DNA of 64,000 nucleotides from Butyrivibrio sp. YAB3001 (GCF_900112195.1 NZ_FOKR01000016.1:37358-101357); one strand, 5' to 3'; positions 53,083 through 62,318 are shown, numbered from the stretch's first letter. Made by a program: numbers and translations. The notes: generated from the letters alone by a model not told the origin.

Positions 53083-53130
53083 ACGCTTTCTGAATATAAT
53101 TAACCTAAGTATTCAGAAAGCGTCTTTTTA
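53083..53130. terminator. Bidirectional intrinsic terminator
   Basis: Arms of 14 bp (53083-53096 and 53110-53123), 13-base loop, T5 on the forward side and A-rich sequence on the other. It lies between convergent murA and the HD-GYP gene. Confidence 0.93.
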
Positions 53131-53141
53131 CTTTTATGCTT

Positions 53142-54224
53142 TTATAAAATTTCTGCAATATAAACATTATTGCATTTACTTAAATCGATGTAGTTTTCAC
53201 CAATCTTTACAGTTGGTTTCGATAAAAAGGTCTTGTTTATAAAGACAATCTCGCCAACTTCACCTGTATTAAGCTTTACAGTATTTAAGATATAAGAGTT
53301 TACAATATTCTGGAGAAAACAAAGGACCATTTCGGGGTCGTATTTCTGGAATCCCTCCTCTTCAAGCATCGCAATAGCTATGAATGGGCACATGGGACCG
53401 CGGTAATGGCGAAGACTTGTCATTGCATCATAGACATCTGTTATGGAAACAAGCTTTGCAAAACGGTCAATCTGCGGACTCGTTAGTCCTGAGGGATATC
53501 CGGTACCATCGCTTCTTTCGTGATGCATAAGAGCTGCATTTTTGATGTGTGCGCTGATGTCCAGATTCTTGAGTGCGTCATATCCTCTCTGGGGATGCGT
53601 CATGACGATTGAAAATTCCTGCTCTGTGAGTTTTGTGGGTTTAGTAATGATTGAGTCCGGAATACTGACTTTTCCAATGTCATGGAAAAGACCTGAAAGA
53701 GTAGCAGTTTCGATTTCCTCTTCATTCCACTTTAGCCATTGGGCAAGAATATTCGAAGTCAGGGCAACATTTATTGAGTGAGTATAAGTTGCATCGTCAT
53801 AGTTTCTTAAAACATGCAACATATTAAAGACGTTAGAAGCAGTCTGTCCCTTTTTTAAAAGAGAATAAACAGGAGCTAGCATTTTTTCCTTGTCAAAAGA
53901 TGCTGAGTCAGAAATAAGGTCATTTATATCCTCTTCAAATTTCTGAGCACAGTTTTCGAAATCGATTTTGAACTCTTTAAAAGTATTTGACTGTTTTATA
54001 CGCTCATGAGCAGTAAGCCCCGACGGATCTGAACCGTCCGCGAGCATTTTGTCGATGGCATCCTCCTCAATCTCAACTTCCGGAATGGAGTAAAAGATAA
54101 GCTTTGCAATATCCTTATCTGTGAGGATAGTACCCTTATCGAGAATTTTGTTTAGATGTGGTGTACTTACGTTATCTGCCAGGACCATCCCCGGGAGTAA
54201 CTCCTTAGAAGAAACTTTAGCCAT
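53142..54224 (-). CDS. HD-GYP domain protein, putative c-di-GMP phosphodiesterase
   Basis: About 360 residues; the ATG at 54224 is preferred (GGAG 5 nt upstream; an earlier in-frame start at 54245 would add seven). The N-terminal 75 residues resemble the short domain often found before HD-GYP. The catalytic part has THSINVA, GLFHDIGKVSIPD (His181, Asp182), HPQRGYDAL, MHHERSDGTGYPSGL (HHE at 234-236, GYP at 242-244) and SITDVYDAMTS, so all metal ligands are present. It would hydrolyse cyclic di-GMP in the cytosol. No GGDEF protein is in the window. c-di-GMP often controls surface glycans, which fits but does not prove a link with the neighbouring loci. Confidence 0.9.
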   Translation of the reverse strand: MAKVSSKELLPGMVLADNVSTPHLNKILDKGTILTDKDIAKLIFYSIPEVEIEEDAIDKMLADGSDPSGLTAHERIKQSNTFKEFKIDFENCAQKFEEDINDLISDSASFDKEKMLAPVYSLLKKGQTASNVFNMLHVLRNYDDATYTHSINVALTSNILAQWLKWNEEEIETATLSGLFHDIGKVSIPDSIITKPTKLTEQEFSIVMTHPQRGYDALKNLDISAHIKNAALMHHERSDGTGYPSGLTSPQIDRFAKLVSITDVYDAMTSLRHYRGPMCPFIAIAMLEEEGFQKYDPEMVLCFLQNIVNSYILNTVKLNTGEVGEIVFINKTFLSKPTVKIGENYIDLSKCNNVYIAEIL

Positions 54225-54386
54225 TTTTTCTCCATAAGAAACCATATAATAATCAGTTCACAATAGTTACTGAGACTAGACAAAAAAGAAAAATAACGAT
54301 AGATTAATTATATTTTTTGCAAGAAATGTTGTCAAACATTCTTGACAATTGTACAGACAAAAGACTACTATATGAATTAGAAAAAT

Positions 54387-54499
54387 ATTCTTCGGGGCAG
54401 GGTGTAATTCCCAACCGGCGGTATAGTCCGCGACCCGCTTAGGCGGCTGATTTGGTGCAATTCCAAAACCGACAGTAAAGTCTGGATGAGAGAAGAATT
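54387..54499 (+). promoter_or_regulatory. FMN riboswitch (RFN element)
   Basis: Conserved blocks in order: TCGGGGCAGGGTG, AATTCCCAACCGGCGGT, AGTCCGCGA, a variable CCGCTTAGGCGG hairpin, TGATTTGGTG, AATTCCAAAACCGACAGT, AAAGTCTGGATGAGAGAAGAA. The aptamer is complete. An intrinsic terminator lies 21 nt downstream, so FMN binding should stop transcription before ribU. Confidence 0.97.
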
Positions 54500-54520
54500 C
54501 ACAATGATTTTTTGTGGTGC

Positions 54521-54549
54521 CCCAGGTCTATGTATGACTTGGGCTTTTT
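54521..54549 (+). terminator. Riboswitch expression-platform terminator
   Basis: CCCAGGTC (54521-54528) pairs with GACTTGGG (54536-54543) over a 7-base loop, followed by CTTTTT. It sits between the FMN aptamer and the ribU start. Confidence 0.88.
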
Positions 54550-54596
54550 CTTTGCTCTAATATTTCCGACCCGATGGAGAAAAAGGAGAGAAAGAA

Positions 54597-55379
54597 ATGA
54601 AAGACAAACAAATGTTACTTGAAACAGTAAAAAACAATTTTGGGACCTTTACGGCACTTATTCTTCTGATTGTGATTGCTATTGCGGCTACAGTTATTGT
54701 AGAAAAAATAGCAAGGAAAAAAGAACTTGAGGTAACAGGGCATGCAGAGGAATTATTCAGCATCAGAAGAATTGTTATAATTGGCGTTTTTTCAGCAATT
54801 GCTTTTGTGCTCATGTTTTTGGAATTCCCGCTTCCTTTTGCACCATCATTCTACAAATTTGATTTTAGTGATATTCCGGCGTTGATCGGTGGCTTTGCAG
54901 CTGGTCCTATGGTTGGAGTAATGATTGAATTCATCAAGGTTGCGCTAAATATATTGCTTCAGGGAACTACATCAGGTTTTGTTGGAGAAATTGCTAATTT
55001 TGTTGTAGGCGCAGCATTCATTCTTCCGGCAACTATCATTTACAGATTTAAGAAGACAAGAAAAACAGCACTTATCAGTTGCCTTGTGGGAACTATTTGC
55101 ATAGCGATTGTAGGATCACTGCTCAATGCCTTTTTCCTTCTTCCTGCATATGCAATCATGTTTGGCAGTGGAATTGATGCTTTTGTAGCTATGGGTGCAG
55201 CCATTAACCCTGCAATTTCCAATGTCACAACATTCTGCCTGTTTGCAGTAGCACCATTTAACCTTGTAAAAGGCGTTGCGGACTCAGCTATCACATTCCT
55301 CGTCTATAAGCAGCTCAGTCCTATTTTAAAAGCAGATCAGATGATTCCTGCACGTAAAGCTGCAAAGGCTGAAGCATAA
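54597..55379 (+). CDS. ribU: Riboflavin ECF transporter S component
   Basis: 260 residues; RibU is usually near 190-210, and the difference is an N-terminal extension with its own membrane helix (about 17-34) and a charged linker (EKIARKKELEVTGHAEE). The core has about six helices, with FLEFPLPFAPSFYKFDFSDIPALIGGFAAGP, typical of the riboflavin-binding S component. It captures riboflavin for the shared EcfA/A'/T energy module, which is not in the window. The FMN riboswitch and its terminator upstream give product control. A strong terminator follows, so it is a single-gene unit. Confidence 0.94.
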   Translation: MKDKQMLLETVKNNFGTFTALILLIVIAIAATVIVEKIARKKELEVTGHAEELFSIRRIVIIGVFSAIAFVLMFLEFPLPFAPSFYKFDFSDIPALIGGFAAGPMVGVMIEFIKVALNILLQGTTSGFVGEIANFVVGAAFILPATIIYRFKKTRKTALISCLVGTICIAIVGSLLNAFFLLPAYAIMFGSGIDAFVAMGAAINPAISNVTTFCLFAVAPFNLVKGVADSAITFLVYKQLSPILKADQMIPARKAAKAEA

Positions 55380-55454
55380 TTTTTTACTGAATGGGAATCC
55401 TTATTAAATAAAAAACGCTTTGATATGTAAAAAGATATGATATATTAAATTCAT

Positions 55455-55499
55455 AAGAACTGTGGCAAGTTTAGATTACTGTGCCACAGTTCTTTTTTT
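55455..55499 (+). terminator. Intrinsic terminator after ribU
   Basis: Perfect 13-bp arms (55455-55467 and 55482-55494), 14-base loop, then T7. It ends the ribU transcript before the tsaE promoter. Confidence 0.93.
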
Positions 55500-55549
55500 A
55501 TGGATTGTCATGACCTTTTTACCCCGTTGTGGCGTCTTTTCTTTGTTTC

Positions 55550-55558
55550 TGCTATACT
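55550..55558 (+). promoter_or_regulatory. Extended -10 promoter of the tsaE operon
   Basis: TGCTATACT, extended -10, 70 bp before the tsaE ATG; TTGTGG at 55527 is a poor -35 with a 20-bp spacer. It follows the ribU terminator directly. Confidence 0.6.
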
Positions 55559-55627
55559 ACAAGTGGAGAAATAGGATATTTAAAGAAATCTGAATTTTTT
55601 CTTAAGTTTCTTACGAAAGAGGCAGAT

Positions 55628-56065
55628 ATGGAAATTGTAACCAGACAGGAAACATTTAGCGCGGAAGATACTTTTGCTATCGGGAAAAGAATTGGAGAAA
55701 GCGCACAACCGGGAATGGTATACACTTTGATCGGAGATCTTGGAGTTGGTAAAACAGTTTTGACACAAGGTGTTGCTGCAGGACTTGGAATCAAAGGACC
55801 GATAAATAGCCCGACTTTTACAATTATTCAGGTCTATGATGAGGGACGTATCCCATTTTACCATTTCGACGTCTATAGAATAGGCGATATAAGTGAGATG
55901 GATGAGATTGGCTATGAAGACTATTTTTATGGTGACGGGATATGCTTCATTGAGTGGGCCAATCTTATTGAGGAGTTACTTCCGGAGCATTACACGGAAA
56001 TTGTGATTGAGAAAAATCTTGAAAAAGGTTTTGATTATCGCATGATAACAATGACAAAGAAATGA
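55628..56065 (+). CDS. tsaE: tRNA t6A synthesis ATPase TsaE
   Basis: 145 residues from the ATG at 55628 (AGAGG 5 nt upstream); a longer frame from 55529 would begin before the -10 promoter element, so is rejected. Walker A GDLGVGKTVLTQGVAAGLGI, SPTFTIIQVY and HFDVYRIGDISEMDEIGYEDYF are the family marks. TsaE is the ATPase that resets the TsaB-TsaD complex making threonylcarbamoyl adenosine at position 37 of ANN-decoding tRNAs. The tsaB-rimI fusion follows after 16 bp. Confidence 0.95.
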   Translation: MEIVTRQETFSAEDTFAIGKRIGESAQPGMVYTLIGDLGVGKTVLTQGVAAGLGIKGPINSPTFTIIQVYDEGRIPFYHFDVYRIGDISEMDEIGYEDYFYGDGICFIEWANLIEELLPEHYTEIVIEKNLEKGFDYRMITMTKK

Positions 56066-56081
56066 AAAAGAGTTAATAACT

Positions 56082-57314
56082 ATGAAAATATTAGGAATTG
56101 ATACTTCAGGGCTTGTGGGAGCGGTTGCCATAGCGGATGGCGATTTGCTTGTTTCACAATTCTCGATTCAGTATAAAACAACACATTCAGAAATAATATT
56201 ACCTATGCTTAAGGATGTTTGCGACAAGATACATCTTGATCTATCGAGCATAGATGCAATAGCTGTGTCTAAAGGTCCCGGTTCTTTTACGGGGCTTAGA
56301 ATAGGCGCTGCTACTGCGAAGGGACTTTCAATGGCTCTTGATAAGCCAATAATCCCTGTGCCTACGGTGGATGCAATAGCTTATAACCTCTATGGGGTTG
56401 AAAAGATTATATGTCCTATGATGGATGCCAGAAGAAATCAGGTTTATACAGGATTATATACTTTTGTGCCTAATACTCCTGAAGGTATGAGCCTTGAAAG
56501 AAGTTTTGGAATGCAGGTGATCCATGAGCAGTTTGCAACCTCTGTGAGTGAGATAGCTGCTTCTATAAATGAGATTGGAAAACCAGTTGTCCTGCTTGGC
56601 GACGGAGTTCCGGTGTATCATGATATTTTGGAAAAAGAGCTTAAAGTTCCGTATTCTATAGCTCCTTTTCATCAAAACAGACAAAACGGCGCAGCGCTTG
56701 TTGCGCTTGCCATGCAATATGCAAAAGAAGGACGTATGATCTCATCGGATGAGTTTGCTCCTGAGTACCTTAGACTCTCTCAGGCTGAGCGAGAAGCTAA
56801 GGAAAAAGAAAAAGCACCTTCAGGGGAAGTTGAGAGCAGGAAGCTTGAAGCAAGAAAAAATCCCGGAATTATCAGAATTCGTGAGATGACGGCAGAGGAT
56901 ATTGAAGAAGCTGCAAATCTCGAAAAATCTAATCTGGGTAAGGAAGCATGGACTCAGAAACAGCTTCTTGATGCGCTGACACGGGATGATACTATTTACC
57001 TTGTTGCAGAAAAAGCCAAAAGAATAGTTGGACTTTGCGGTGTTCAGAATATTTCCGGCGATGGGGAAATAACAAATGTTTCAGTTGCTAAGGACTGCCG
57101 AGGCGAAGGAATAGGTTATAAGATGCTTAAGCAGCTTCTTGAACGAGGAAGAGGAATTGGCATTGCTGATTATACCCTTGAGGTCAGAAAAGGCAATGAA
57201 GCAGCAATTAAGCTTTACCAAAAAGCCGGCTTTAAGAGTGAAGGCATCAGACCGGGATTTTATGATGAACCCAAGGAAGATGCAGAAATTTTTTGGAAGC
57301 GAAAAGAAATATAA
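56082..57314 (+). CDS. tsaB-rimI: TsaB-RimI fusion protein
   Basis: 410 residues. Residues 1-240 are TsaB: MKILGIDTSGLVGAVAIADG, THSEIILPML, AVSKGPGSFTGLRIGAATAKGL and DARRNQVYTGLY, the ASKHA-fold partner of TsaD. A charged linker (about 240-260) leads to a GNAT acetyltransferase (about 262-410): IRIREMTAEDIEEAANLE, ITNVSVAKDCRGEGIGYKMLKQLL (acetyl-CoA loop) and NEAAIKLYQKAGFKSEG, as in RimI, which acetylates ribosomal protein bS18. In many Firmicutes the two are separate neighbouring genes. Here they are fused in frame. Confidence 0.93.
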   Translation: MKILGIDTSGLVGAVAIADGDLLVSQFSIQYKTTHSEIILPMLKDVCDKIHLDLSSIDAIAVSKGPGSFTGLRIGAATAKGLSMALDKPIIPVPTVDAIAYNLYGVEKIICPMMDARRNQVYTGLYTFVPNTPEGMSLERSFGMQVIHEQFATSVSEIAASINEIGKPVVLLGDGVPVYHDILEKELKVPYSIAPFHQNRQNGAALVALAMQYAKEGRMISSDEFAPEYLRLSQAEREAKEKEKAPSGEVESRKLEARKNPGIIRIREMTAEDIEEAANLEKSNLGKEAWTQKQLLDALTRDDTIYLVAEKAKRIVGLCGVQNISGDGEITNVSVAKDCRGEGIGYKMLKQLLERGRGIGIADYTLEVRKGNEAAIKLYQKAGFKSEGIRPGFYDEPKEDAEIFWKRKEI

Positions 57315-57351
57315 GATTAGTGAATTTTGTTCTTAGAAAAAGGATAGTTTT

Positions 57352-58272
57352 ATGATAGATGTTTGTTTGCTTGGAACTGGTGGAATGATGCCACTTCCAA
57401 ATCGTCTGCTTACCTCACTTTTTGTGCGCTACAACGGAAAATGCGTACTGATAGACTGTGGTGAAGCAACTCAGATAGCAATGAAGAAAAAGGGATTGAG
57501 TTCCAAGCCTATTGATGTTATGTGTTTTACGCATTATCACGCTGATCATATCAGTGGACTTCCGGGGATGCTCCTTACAATGGGAAATGCGGAGAGAACG
57601 GAACCACTTTTGATGATAGGGCCCAAGGGACTTGAAAGAGTTGTCAACGCTCTTAGAGTGATTGCCCCTGAACTTCCATTTGAGATTAAGTACAGAGAAC
57701 TTCATGATGAAGAGGAAATCATTCAAATTGAAGGAATGCCTGGTTTTACCATAAATGCATTCAAAGTTAACCATAATATTGTTTGTTATGGTTATAGCAT
57801 GTCATTGAAGAGGCAGGGCAAGTTTAATGTTGAAGCCGCGCAGGCAGCAGGTATTGACAGGCGATACTGGAGCGGCCTTCAAAAAGGAGAGACATATACT
57901 CTTGATGATGGAAGAGTGCTTACACCAGATATGGTTCTTGGTGAAGAGAGAAAGGGTATAAAATTAACTTATACTACAGATACAAGACCTACAGATAGCA
58001 TAGTTAGAAATGCAGCTGATTCGGATCTTTTTATCTGTGAAGGTATGTATGGAGAGCCGGATAAGCAGGCTAAAGCCAGAGAGTATAAGCATATGACATT
58101 TTATGAAGCAGCCAGGATGGCTCAAAATGCCAATGTTAAAGAGATGTGGCTGACCCATTACAGTCCTTCTTTGGTAAATCCAGCAGAGTATTTACCTGAA
58201 GCAAGAAAAATATTTCCAAATACAATAGCGGCAAAGGATGGTCGCAGCGTAGAGTTAAGATTTGAAGAATAA
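57352..58272 (+). CDS. rnz: Ribonuclease Z-like metallo-beta-lactamase
   Basis: 306 residues, the usual RNase Z length. LLGTGGMMPLPNRLLTS at the start, LIDCGEATQIAM, FTHYHADHISGLPGMLLTMG (His61, His63, Asp65, His66 zinc ligands), FKVNHNIVCYGY, TYTTDTRPTD and MWLTHYSPSL. RNase Z trims the 3' ends of tRNA precursors lacking an encoded CCA; the tRNA-Ser at 63908 has no encoded CCA, which fits. It lies between tsaB-rimI and tsaD. AAAGGA lies 8 nt before the ATG. A different MBL nuclease role remains possible. Confidence 0.85.
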   Translation: MIDVCLLGTGGMMPLPNRLLTSLFVRYNGKCVLIDCGEATQIAMKKKGLSSKPIDVMCFTHYHADHISGLPGMLLTMGNAERTEPLLMIGPKGLERVVNALRVIAPELPFEIKYRELHDEEEIIQIEGMPGFTINAFKVNHNIVCYGYSMSLKRQGKFNVEAAQAAGIDRRYWSGLQKGETYTLDDGRVLTPDMVLGEERKGIKLTYTTDTRPTDSIVRNAADSDLFICEGMYGEPDKQAKAREYKHMTFYEAARMAQNANVKEMWLTHYSPSLVNPAEYLPEARKIFPNTIAAKDGRSVELRFEE

Positions 58273-58342
58273 TTTTTACATAATATAGCTTTCTTATGAT
58301 GTGTTATTTAATGAGCGTTAATGCGCAGAAATGAGGGGAATT

Positions 58343-58933
58343 ATGGAAAGTGGTACTAAGTCTGCAATAATTAAGTCTGTGGTGCTTATTGGTCTTGCTA
58401 CTATGGTCATTCTTGGTGTTTTTCTCCTGTTCACAAGAAATAATGACAAGAAAGTTACCACTGAGGAAAATTATACGTTGACTGCGGTGGATGAGATTAC
58501 GACTACGAATCTTGAGAAGAACTATCCTGCAGATGCCAGAATGGTAGTGGATTTTTATGGTAAGGTCATGAAAACGCTCTATAAAGAGACCTATTCTGAC
58601 GAACAGCAGGACAAGATGATAGAGGTCCTTGGTGGAATAATGGATGATGAGCTTATGACTTATCAGAATGATTTCAAGAAAGGTGTCAAAGAAGAAGTAG
58701 CCTCCAGAAAAGAAGGTGACTATTCGATTTCAAGCTACGTTGTTCAGAGCAAAGAACCCAAGGTATCCAAGATTGATGGCAAAAAAATGTGCATGGTTGA
58801 TTGCCTTTTTACACTCAGGCATGGCACAACTTCAACTGCTACTTACTATGAATTTGTTTTAAGACAGGATTCAGAAGGCCGTTGGAAGATCCTTGGCTGG
58901 ACGATAAACGAGGAAAAGAGCAGCTGGAATTAA
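58343..58933 (+). CDS. Membrane-anchored protein of unknown function (DUF6715-like)
   Basis: About 196 residues; the ATG at 58343 is preferred since GAGGGG lies just upstream (58333-58338), though ATG at 58331 is in frame. One N-terminal membrane helix (about 9-28, AIIKSVVLIGLATMVILGVFLLF) precedes an extracellular domain with NYPADARMVVDFYGKVMKTLYKETYSDE and a C-terminal strand region YYEFVLRQDSEGRWKILGW. It resembles the DUF6715 group of Lachnospiraceae; function unknown. It sits inside the tsa operon between rnz and tsaD, apparently unrelated to tRNA modification. Confidence 0.7.
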   Translation: MESGTKSAIIKSVVLIGLATMVILGVFLLFTRNNDKKVTTEENYTLTAVDEITTTNLEKNYPADARMVVDFYGKVMKTLYKETYSDEQQDKMIEVLGGIMDDELMTYQNDFKKGVKEEVASRKEGDYSISSYVVQSKEPKVSKIDGKKMCMVDCLFTLRHGTTSTATYYEFVLRQDSEGRWKILGWTINEEKSSWN

Positions 58934-58973
58934 ATCACCCTTTTTGGAATTTTTAATATAATTTGAGGATATT

Positions 58974-60110
58974 ATGAGAATTGATAAGAATGTTGAAGAT
59001 GATGGCGTCATTTTTATGTCAATAAAAGAAAAAGATGATGAACCTGTATCTGAAAAAAATAATGAGAAGGATGTAACGATCCTTGCAATTGAAAGCTCCT
59101 GTGATGAAACGGCAGCAGCAGTGGTCAGAAATGGCAGAGAAGTGCTTTCAAATATCATTTCTTCACAGATTGCGCTGCATACCATATATGGTGGAGTAGT
59201 GCCTGAAATTGCATCCAGAAAGCATGTGGAAAAGATGAATGGATGCATCCGTGCTGCACTTTCAGAAGCTGAATTAACACTAAAAGACATAGATGCAGTA
59301 GCTGTGACTTATGGACCTGGACTTGTGGGCGCGCTTCTTGTGGGTGTATCAGAGGCTAAGGCAATCGCTTTTGCAACTGGAAAACCGCTTATTGGCGTTC
59401 ATCATATCGAAGGGCATATCAGCGCCAATTTTATTGAAAACAAGGATTTGGAACCACCATTTGTATGCCTTGTTGTATCCGGCGGTCATTCGCATCTTGT
59501 AGTTGTAAAGGATTACGGCGAATACGAGATCATAGGTCAGACCAGAGATGATGCTGCAGGAGAAGCTTTTGACAAGGTTGCTAGAGCAATTGGGTTGGGG
59601 TATCCCGGCGGTCCCAAGATTGATAAAGCTGCCAGAGAAGGGAATCCAGAGGCTTTTTCTTTCCCACAGGCACAGATACCTGACGCTGAGTATGACTTTT
59701 CTTTTAGCGGGCTTAAATCTTCTGTGCTAAATTATATAAACCAGGCCAAAATGCAGGGCAATGAACTAAACAGTAATGATGTTGCAGCATCTTTTCAGAG
59801 GGCTGTGGTTGAGGTTTTGGCAGGTCATGCTGTTAAAGCCTGCAAAGAATATGGATATAATAAACTTGCAATTGCAGGTGGAGTAGCTTCGAATTCCGCT
59901 TTACGAGAGCTTTTGGAAAAAGAATGCGAAAAGAATCATATTAGTTTTTACAGACCATCGCCTGTTTTGTGTACGGATAATGCAGCAATGATAGGTGCGG
60001 CTGCATATTATGAGTACAAAAAAGGCGTGAGATTTGGCCTTGATATGAATGCTGTTCCTAATTTACCCTTAGGTGACAGAGAACGAAGATTCCACGCAGG
60101 GAAAAACTGA
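58974..60110 (+). CDS. tsaD: tRNA N6-threonylcarbamoyladenosine transferase TsaD
   Basis: 378 residues; about 34 residues precede the standard start [18 protein letters not shown], an acidic extension. The ATG at 58974 has GAGG 5 nt upstream, so the extension looks real. [42 protein letters not shown] (metal-binding His pair), [25 protein letters not shown] and [12 protein letters not shown] follow. TsaD transfers the threonylcarbamoyl group to A37 with TsaB and TsaE, both encoded upstream. TsaC is not in the window. Confidence 0.96.
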   Translation: MRIDKNVEDDGVIFMSIKEKDDEPVSEKNNEKDVTILAIESSCDETAAAVVRNGREVLSNIISSQIALHTIYGGVVPEIASRKHVEKMNGCIRAALSEAELTLKDIDAVAVTYGPGLVGALLVGVSEAKAIAFATGKPLIGVHHIEGHISANFIENKDLEPPFVCLVVSGGHSHLVVVKDYGEYEIIGQTRDDAAGEAFDKVARAIGLGYPGGPKIDKAAREGNPEAFSFPQAQIPDAEYDFSFSGLKSSVLNYINQAKMQGNELNSNDVAASFQRAVVEVLAGHAVKACKEYGYNKLAIAGGVASNSALRELLEKECEKNHISFYRPSPVLCTDNAAMIGAAAYYEYKKGVRFGLDMNAVPNLPLGDRERRFHAGKN

Positions 60111-60133
60111 TTTTTACGAGGGCATCTAAAAGT

Positions 60134-60856
60134 ATGAAAACCGTTGCAATTATACTTGCTGCAGGAAGCGGCAGCAGAATGAAATCTGATGTAAAGAAAC
60201 AATACATGGAAATATGTGGGAAACCTCTCATCTATTACTCGATTAAAGCATTTGAAGAAAGTATTATCGATGATATTGTTCTTGTAGTATCTCGTGGAGA
60301 CATTGAGTATGTCAGAAATGAGATTGTACAAAAATATGGTTTTGATAAAGTTACAGCGATTGTTGAAGGCGGACTTGCACGCTATCACAGTGTCCGTTTA
60401 GGACTGATGGCAGCAGCGCCGGATACTGATTATGCATTTATTCATGATGGTGCGAGACCTTTTGTTACCAAAGAGATTATCCTTAAGACACTTCACGCTG
60501 TAAAAGAGTACGGAGCATGTGTAGTTGGAATGCCTGTAAAAGACACTATTAAAATTGCTGATGATAAGGGTTTTGCGCAGTCTACTCCTGACAGAGAGCA
60601 CACATGGCAGATTCAGACTCCGCAGGCGTTTACATATAATATGATTCTTGAATTATATAAGCGTCTCGATATAGAAGAGGGCGAGCTTATGTCAAAGGGA
60701 ATTCATATTACTGACGATGCAATGGTTGTGGAATATTATACAGATAAAAAAGTTAAGCTTGTTGAGGGGAGCTATGAGAACTTCAAGATTACGACCCCTG
60801 AAGATATCATCCTTGCAGAAGCAATAATTAAGGGAGCAGCCGGTAAAAATGGATAA
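60134..60856 (+). CDS. ispD: 2-C-methyl-D-erythritol 4-phosphate cytidylyltransferase
   Basis: 240 residues. AIILAAGSGSRMKSDVKKQYMEICGKPLIYYSI is the nucleotidyltransferase start; VEGGLARYHSVRLGL, FIHDGARPFV and QIQTPQAFTYNMI are the IspD signatures. It makes CDP-methylerythritol in the non-mevalonate pathway and so feeds undecaprenyl phosphate, the carrier used by the glycan genes in this window. The TarI/RbsI ribitol-phosphate cytidylyltransferase group is similar; no TarJ-like reductase follows, so IspD is preferred. It overlaps the next gene by 8 nt. Confidence 0.85.
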   Translation: MKTVAIILAAGSGSRMKSDVKKQYMEICGKPLIYYSIKAFEESIIDDIVLVVSRGDIEYVRNEIVQKYGFDKVTAIVEGGLARYHSVRLGLMAAAPDTDYAFIHDGARPFVTKEIILKTLHAVKEYGACVVGMPVKDTIKIADDKGFAQSTPDREHTWQIQTPQAFTYNMILELYKRLDIEEGELMSKGIHITDDAMVVEYYTDKKVKLVEGSYENFKITTPEDIILAEAIIKGAAGKNG

Positions 60857-62318
60857 GGAAAAAATAAAAAAGATTCTTGGGTGGGGGTGCATTGCGGCAG
60901 GCTTTTTGATCGTGATTCCCATACTGATAGGTACAGGATATACATTTCTTTGCGAAGATGATTTCAGTTTTGAAGCAGGAGCAAATGATGTAACTGCGAT
61001 ACATGGTTCAGCTATTTTTGGACCACTCTATAGGGCGTATGAGTTTTATAACAGTAATCAGGGAACATATCTTTTTAATGTGCTGATTCATATAATCAGA
61101 GCATATACAAGATGGGGACTTCAGGGCTTCCATATGGCTCTCTTTTTTTGTGCACTTTTGTTTGTGATTTCGCTATTGTTTCTTACTAAGCAGGTTTTTG
61201 ATAATACACCGGGATGTCAGATAATGTTCTTTGTATTGTCCTGCTCGGTATTTGTTTCAGTAGATTCTGTTAATATGCAAGAATTATTCTTTTGGTATAC
61301 AGGCGCATATAACTATACTGTTGAACTTACTATATCATTCTTTGCAATTGGATTGCTCATAAAAGCTTTGAGAGAAACAAGTACATTTAAAAGTTGGATA
61401 TATCTGATTTTGAGCACAATTGCAGCTTTCTTGGCAAGTGGAGGATCCCTTGAGATCACAGCTCCCAACTGTGCACTTATTATTGCAGTTCTGGTTGTTA
61501 TGTACGATTCATTTACAAAAAGAAAACATATGGTGCTTCCTGCTGCTTTTGCTATAGTGGGAGCTGTTATAAATGCAATTGCACCTGGTAATTTCAAAAG
61601 AGCAGAAGCTGTTGTAAATGAAGGACATTCTTCTTTGACAGATGCGATCAGGGACACTTTTATCTGCTATGGAAGTGAAGGTAAGAAAATCCTGACAAGC
61701 GGTTCATTTATTATTTTGCTGTGTTTGACATTTGCTGTCGTATATCTTTTTGAAATAAGGATAAAAAAAGATGACATGAACGTCAAATGGCTATTGTTCT
61801 TTATTATTGGAGCTTTTTTGACGCAGTATTTTACAGCATTTCCTGTCATACTTGGTTATCATTCTGATAATCTTCAGTCTTTGAGAACGACAAGCACCTA
61901 TGAAATAATAGCGCGCATGATGTACATACTGATTGTAATCGCATTTGCTCAGTTTATCAGGGAAAAGCTGGATGGTATTGTAAAAATTGCTCCGGCACTG
62001 TTTTTTATCATAATTGCTATATGTGTATCTGGTGCGATGAGAAACACAGTAAAAACAGATATAAAATCAAGCTTTGCATATATGGCTTATGATGACGCCA
62101 GGACAGGCGCATACAAGGAAGAGTATATTACAAGAAGCTATGTGATAAGAAGGCTAGAGCTGGCAGAAGAAGGTTCTGATGTTTATATTGAAACATCAAT
62201 CAGGAAAAAAGCTACTACCAACTATGGGATGGGCCTTCAGGATGATCCAAATGCGTTTGTGAATACAAGCGCTGCGGGCCTATATCATTTGAATTCTGTG
62301 ACTGTAGTATATAACTGA
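60849..62318 (+). CDS. DUF6056-like polytopic membrane protein
   Basis: 489 residues with about ten hydrophobic segments. After the first helix, CEDDFSFEAGA gives a paired Asp on the outer loop, and LASGGSLEITAPNCALIIAVLV and NAIAPGNFKRAEAV are typical of the DUF6056 group. The architecture resembles GT-C glycosyltransferases. A soluble C-terminal tail of about 75 residues (from TDIKSSFAYMAYDD) lies outside. The ATG lies within the last codons of ispD, and no strong Shine-Dalgarno is seen, so translation may depend on ispD. Function not established. Confidence 0.7.
   Translation: MDKEKIKKILGWGCIAAGFLIVIPILIGTGYTFLCEDDFSFEAGANDVTAIHGSAIFGPLYRAYEFYNSNQGTYLFNVLIHIIRAYTRWGLQGFHMALFFCALLFVISLLFLTKQVFDNTPGCQIMFFVLSCSVFVSVDSVNMQELFFWYTGAYNYTVELTISFFAIGLLIKALRETSTFKSWIYLILSTIAAFLASGGSLEITAPNCALIIAVLVVMYDSFTKRKHMVLPAAFAIVGAVINAIAPGNFKRAEAVVNEGHSSLTDAIRDTFICYGSEGKKILTSGSFIILLCLTFAVVYLFEIRIKKDDMNVKWLLFFIIGAFLTQYFTAFPVILGYHSDNLQSLRTTSTYEIIARMMYILIVIAFAQFIREKLDGIVKIAPALFFIIIAICVSGAMRNTVKTDIKSSFAYMAYDDARTGAYKEEYITRSYVIRRLELAEEGSDVYIETSIRKKATTNYGMGLQDDPNAFVNTSAAGLYHLNSVTVVYN

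Noticed and set aside
60134..60856. Ribitol-5-phosphate cytidylyltransferase (TarI) for teichoic acid synthesis
   Set aside because: No TarJ-like reductase or other ribitol gene is adjacent; the operon is housekeeping and the motifs fit IspD.
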